Below, piece by piece: positions 58,965 to 64,000 of a stretch of DNA of 64,000 nt. The position numbers were made by a program, and so were the translations under genes. The stretch comes from Schistocephalus solidus. Its lineage: Eukaryota; Platyhelminthes; Cestoda; Diphyllobothriidea; Diphyllobothriidae. How positions within the stretch are numbered: position 1 is the first letter of the stretch; each line of letters starts with the position of its first letter. The notes under the pieces are model-generated. The model was not told the DNA's origin, did no database searches, and was given only the letters and a program-made list of their open reading frames with translations. The stretch spans positions 72,501-136,500 of the forward strand of contig WEDG01000296.1 in assembly GCA_017591395.1 (NCBI GenBank), read 5' to 3'.

Positions 58965-59155
58965 AGAACGAATACCGACAAAGACAGGGGATATTGACGT
59001 GACCAACTGAACAACGAGCCCGTGAATCAGTGTTTGAAGCTTTGGTTTTCTAACCATCCGAACGAGGGTTCGAGCCTCATAGGTTGCCAACCTGTGATTG
59101 GATATAACTGGCTGATGATGGATAATAGGCCAGAAATGGTCATGCTAGTCCCGTT
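58634..59155. repeat. S2 SINE pieces alternating with (AT)n arrays
   Basis: TA array (58634-58666), S2 head and body on the minus strand (58667-58841), S2 tail on the plus strand (58843-58910), AT array (58915-58960) and a diverged plus-strand S2 copy (58985-59155, AACGAGCCCGTGAATCAG, CTGATGATGGATAATAGGCC). Orientation flips between adjacent pieces, as in the 51-kb array. Confidence 0.8.
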
Positions 59156-59199
59156 CCGCAGAAGTCGTTCTCTGCGTAAGACGTTAATAGAAAAAAAAG

Positions 59200-59990
59200 A
59201 ACTGCATCCACGTATTCCCTCCATCCATCCTTAACAGTGGAGCATCTTGCGAATATATTTATTTCAATTCCACTCTAAAAGGATTGGCTTAAGTCTACTT
59301 AATGGCTGATAATATTTACAACTAACGATAGTTATGGGTTTTTATCTTCTGAACTGAAATGCATTTAGAGCGAGGGGTGGTTTGTAAACGGGGCACTTCC
59401 AAGAATGCAAATAGCTGTCTGTAAAGAAACACGTTTTGATCCCAGACAGTCAAGGGGACCTTCAACGCTTCATATTAGCCTAGAGGAATGTGCACAGCAA
59501 GCAGATTTTCACACATTATGTACCGTTGTCGATCGTCAAAGATTTTCCGAGGGTACGAATAATATGCGGATGGCTTTACCGGGTCCTTTATCCTGTCATC
59601 AGTCTCTGAGGTTCACAGGATATTTTACGTCAAACAAACCCTACTGATAATGTGCTACTGGTTAGGGATAAGAGTCCTTACAAAGAAAAAAGTTGTGTCT
59701 GCATAGGCATCAAAAGCACAAAAGGGCTTTTAGATAACTACTAGTTATGTAGGGGACAACCTTAACTCCCACATACATCCCACGTCTATTAACGGAAATA
59801 GCATGTACAGACAGTAACCGGCCTCATAAAATGGGTTTTAGAGTAGAAAATATAACTTAACTGGGGTCGGAACATGAATAATCCTGCGGCCGAATCCCAT
59901 CAAATTTCAGATTTGCCCGAATACTAGCTTTAGAATGCAGGTACTTTTGTTCACCTGCAAAAGCCACCCTCGATAAAAAAATGACTACTT
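59200..59990. other. Nothing recognised
   Basis: An 80-codon plus-strand frame at 59405-59647 has no recognisable homology. Confidence 0.3.
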
Positions 59991-59994
59991 AAGT

Positions 59995-60430
59995 ACTATA
60001 TGTCTTAAATTGATTTTCGGTGCACATATGAATTTAAAGATATTTTATAGAAACCTTATTTGTCAGAAAATCCAGTCTCATTCAAATTTCATACTCGAGG
60101 AATGTCCATATTTTGGTTTTAGGAAAATTTTCTAATTATAAGACTTTTTAAGATCATTAGATGCCCATTCAAATTGCCTTGTATCCATTCGTTTATTAAT
60201 GTCCCATAAAGTTTATAACATAGTTCACGCCCATTGCAACATTTTTTCAACACTATGTGGTATCTTCTTAATCGTTGAGAGGAGTGCGTTTTATTCCTTG
60301 CGCAGTTAATATACAGCTAGTAGAGTGAAAACCCTAAATAAAAATGTAATGGCAGATCGGGCTTACAATTATTCGGTTATTAGAATTTTTAAAAATATAA
60401 ATATACCCATCCTCTGAATAGAAAATTTAA
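59995..60430. repeat. F4 repeat with internal inversion
   Basis: The first part (AAATGACTACTTAAGTACTA, AGATATTTTATAGAAA) follows F4 orientation at 7517-7590. The second part (GTATCTTCTTAATCGTTGAG, AGTGAAAACCCTAAA) is F4 in reverse. Confidence 0.5.
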
Positions 60431-60539
60431 AGATGACGCAATTCGCTACCAAATAAGTGCAAGAACAAAGGTTTTCTTTACTCTTTCGGTAAAGTACAAT
60501 TCAATTTATACAGACAGCAAAAAAAACAATCGAAAAAAT

Positions 60540-60830
60540 CTGCCAAAATCCTCTACTACTTAATTGTGCCTGGTATTCATCTGGTGGAATCTAGATTGAC
60601 TGCTCAGGGAATCATACTTGAACAGCCAGCTTTCTCTATCAAAATTGGTGGATTCCATACGTTGCAGTTGCCTGGGCGGGTAACTTGACCCAAGTGTGAT
60701 TAAACTCATTGCACCCGGTGGGGCCTCGTAGCTCAGTTGGCTAGAGCAGTGGCTGTACTAAGGCCTTCCCTTTGCTGGCGTGGGTTCAAATCTCACTGAG
60801 GCCACCGAGTGTTTTTTCAATTGAGTCAAA
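60540..60830 (+). repeat. S1 tRNA-headed SINE
   Basis: Full S1 order: AAAATCCTCTACTACTTAAT, GGATTCCATACGTTGCAG, GGGTAACTTGACCCAAGTG, CCTCGTAGCTCAGTTGGCTA (box A), GGGTTCAAATCTCAC (box B) and GAGTCAAAGGAAAT. Confidence 0.8.
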
Positions 60831-60959
60831 GGAAATAGAACGAATGCATACTAATAATGCAGGCATTTTGGTCAAGGGCCATTTTCTCAGGTGACCAAGA
60901 AGTCATGCATTCAAAAAATAACATCCTGGCATATCTGAACTATTATTGAATTATGCCAC

Positions 60960-63540
60960 ATGATGATCTCTATTCCAACCACATTTAAATAATCTCTCCT
61001 AATCAAAAATTCATTTGAGGATTTTCGCGAAAATTTCATGTGCTCTGTCACTAACTACATTTCCAAATTCAAAATCCAATTTACACCGTAAAAATCTTTG
61101 TGGAATACGAACGTACATCGGTCTCATTCACGGCCCAAGATAGTTGTTATGGCCATCTGGGATTGCCTCTTGTACCGGATGAAGGCAAGCTGATATCCAA
61201 GCGTCAACTAAAGTCTCGAGGTTAAGTAACTTCTAATGTAACACATTGTCTCCCTTACTATATGAAATATTCATATAAGCTGAAAGAGGACGTTCAATGT
61301 GTGTTCTGATTGGAGAGTATTGACAAACGTCTCCCCATAACTCGAAATTGGCACAAGTTTTCCCTGGGGCAGTCACATTAGAGAACGTAACCAGCACTCG
61401 AAAATTTTATCTAAATATGAGGATTTTTAAATAAAAATTGATGCTCGGGATTTAAATCTGCACGACCAGCCTTGAAGGGAATAAAAATAAAAAGTAAATA
61501 CACACCGGTACGTTTTTGGTTAGCTACTTTAAAGAACGCTAGATCTTAGAAATAAACAACCTTAAGAACAAAGGTCTTGCCTTAATATCGTTTCTAAATC
61601 AAATGGGACTGATGTTCATTAATCTGATTCGCCTACAAGAACCATCGATATTCGTGCTCGAGTAAGTCTAGCTGACGGACAAAACCGAGCAAGAATTTAC
61701 CAACCTACCGTTTTATAGGTTTTATGGCAATATTTATCGATTATTTGATTTGTTGCGGAACAGGATACGTAACGGAGATCCGAGACTAGCTACAATATAA
61801 CAATTCCTTAGCTTATGTCACCTTTGGCTACGAAAAATCCATCAAGTGTGCATACATAGCGGATCTTTACTCTTGCGTAGAACAGTCCGCAAACTGTAGT
61901 AAGCAAAAATATATTAATTGGTTTGTGATTAAATTCAGGTGTGCTTTCTTGCTGACTGGCTGGATTTTCTGTTCCTACAAAAGTCTAGGAAGGATTTAAA
62001 AAATATCGAAAAAAGTAAGAATCAGCTCAAACGCACATATAAATTATCAAGGAGATTAATATAAACCTTGGAACCATGCAGTCATGAACTTGTCCCGTTA
62101 AACTTTAGACGTGTATCTATACGACATGCAAGATTAATGTTCAAGCACATCACCAGAAAGTGAAAAATTGTCCATCAGGTCGGCACCAACCGTCCGAACC
62201 CAATCACCCAGAGGTAGGTGCGGTTTTTATTTGATATACAAAGACAACAAGCTTTACAAGTTGTTATTCTCTGCTGAGAAAGTCCAAAATGAGCCCGAAC
62301 CCTCGTTACCATAGCTGACCGTAATTCTTCCGTAAAATTTCCTCAACATCAGGCTACGCGATTTCAATTCCGACAGTACGGTAAACGAAAATGCAATCAC
62401 ACAAAACGAAGCTGTAATTTTAAATGCGAAGACTTCCAATGTCTTTGGACAGGCAACACCTTCTGTGGTGTTTGTTGCTTTTCTGAGAAGAAGTTGTCTC
62501 ATTTTGGTTGGAGGAACCTATAAGCCGATTGCATACTGGCTCACACTTATTTAGAAACAACAAAACTCTGGGTGGCTGTCCGGCCTACGGCAGCATATAC
62601 AAAACCTAGTCTCTGCATTTGGCTCAACCGAACAAAAGTTCAGACCAAAAAAACACATAAAGTACTGTAGGTTATAGGACGCGAATGGTTTTCAAATAAA
62701 ATATCCTTCCAATAACTGCGGATAAATTTGTTTGAATAAATTTACATCCCATTGAATTTCATTACTCAAAATACAAAGATATTGCGGTTTAAAGTGTTCG
62801 TAGATATTTTTCCAAAAGGGGCGAAATATTTCACGTTTCAGTGCTTAACGTAGTATTGTAATTAATTTCAACAGGTCTGCGAAAATTAGGTTACCTGTAA
62901 GTAACGCAATTGGCTCAAATTCGATTTTTTTTCGCAGCAAATTATTTCATTCCCCACAAAAATAAGACTTCTAGAATATTCAACGTTGAAAAGTGCTATA
63001 AGTAAATAACGTTTTGTCTATTCCTTTTTATAAATGATAACTCTAAAGATTAATTGAAAAGTAATAAATTAAGATATTTCAGATTATAAGTATCAGATTT
63101 CTAAATGCTATTTCACGGGTGGAGTATTTTCCTTTTTTCCTCACAATCTAATTTTTTATTGGCCTAGGTAACAAATGAACAATAATTGACAGTATCACTC
63201 ACTGGAAATGGCTATTTAGGTGAAAAAAGTTGATGAAGACAATAATCAAAATTTGAAAGAAGGAGGCTTCGTGCCGCAATCTTCAATCCACTAGAATTAC
63301 TCATCAGTGTGCAAAAGAGTGCCGTATTTCCTTGGAAGGGGCTAGGAGATTAGTTTGGCAGTACAAAAATATTAATTCTGAAATGTCTACAAACATTCTT
63401 GTCATTAAAATAAATAAAAAAACAAACCAACAATCCCTCCGGAAATTTCGCGGTGAACGGGGACAAAGTTGTATACGTTACAAGTTGCGGTAATAAATTG
63501 ACCTTTCATGGTCTTTACAGTCTCATAATTATAAAAGTTT
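60960..63540. other. AT-rich, nothing recognised
   Basis: Only short frames; no repeat match identified by eye. Confidence 0.35.
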
Positions 63541-63790
63541 TTAAACCCGATAAGCACAACATTTTAAGAAGGCTTTTATTGTCACCAAATGAGTAAAATA
63601 AAATAGTTTCATTCATGTCTTCCAAAAATATCTTTAAATAAGGGAAGCGAAAATCAACGGGAAAAGCCAATACCATTTAAGTACAACTTCTTTACCGACT
63701 GTAGTTTTTGGAGACGGCCAAAAGGAAGCGTGTTAATAACCGGCATCTTGGGGTGACTGAAATATCTGCAGGTAATGCTGGAAGTTGATT
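63541..63790 (+). repeat. F4 repeat end
   Basis: AAAAGCCAATACCATTTAAG, CTTCTTTACCGACTGTAG and GAGACGGCCAAAAGGAAGCG align with 8060-8130. The remaining 210 bp to the window end show nothing recognised. Confidence 0.55.
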
Positions 63791-64000
63791 AGTAAGTAAT
63801 CTTTGCGAGTGTGCAATGTGGCATGCAAATGGAGTTTGCAGGCATATTCTGTTTGCAGGACGACAATGGAGCTCAAGACTCGTGTGGTCGAAATTGTTAC
63901 CTACCAATCTATCGGGCATTTGAATGAACTGGTATTCAAACTTTAGCTTCGGCAGCATCTGACATTGTGAGTATCACTGACGGAAGGTGACACGTAGACC

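Overview
This 64 kb window is eukaryotic, animal-type, repeat-rich and gene-poor. It holds a canonical eukaryotic tRNA-Val gene, tRNA-headed SINEs, non-LTR and Penelope-like retroelement (PLE) relics, a hAT transposon and long AT, GA, TTC and CAY microsatellites. There are no operons and no dense coding. The only long intact reading frame (49.1-50.8 kb) is a reverse transcriptase with C-terminal C2H2 zinc fingers. From memory, that type is abundant in diphyllobothriid tapeworms (Spirometra, Dibothriocephalus and relatives), so I infer a cestode flatworm with moderate confidence. No host gene with recognisable homology was found apart from the tRNA.

Layout. 0-6 kb: TTAGGG-like degenerate patches, a PLE GIY-YIG relic with a hammerhead-like remnant just behind it (1.7-2.2 kb), tandem S1 SINEs (2.2-2.8 kb), and a hAT element with a perfect 8-bp target duplication (4.4-5.2 kb). 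6-20 kb: S2 SINE copies, old AT-rich dispersed families (called F4 and F5), a CAY-repeat array (12.7-12.9 kb) and a GC-rich open block (13.6-14.5 kb). 20-23 kb: two head-to-head LINE 3' ends, then a third LINE copy split by a 368-bp insertion that carries two opposed hammerhead-ribozyme-like motifs and is bounded by a 14-bp direct repeat. 23.7 kb: tRNA-Val(CAC). 29-34.6 kb: a 1.2-kb block present twice, the second copy flanked by 580-bp direct repeats. 37.9-40.5 kb: degenerate S1 and S2 copies. 43.3-44.5 kb: F5 copy. 46-54 kb: PLE relics, the zinc-finger reverse transcriptase, a palindromic tandem array of S2 units and a 354-bp tandem duplication. 54.6-55.1 kb: GC-rich block with a G14 run. 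56-59 kb: more hammerhead-like motifs and S2 copies. 60-64 kb: F4 and S1 copies in AT-rich DNA.

The most interesting theme is self-cleaving-RNA-like structure in mobile DNA. One short element has paired, inverted hammerhead-like motifs whose stem I shows compensatory changes between copies. Separately, the 304-305-bp S2 SINE has a tRNA-like head and a hammerhead-like core, and occurs in tandem, which recalls the schistosome Sm-alpha and retrozyme design. Everything here was read by eye; no alignment, covariance-model or database search was run.
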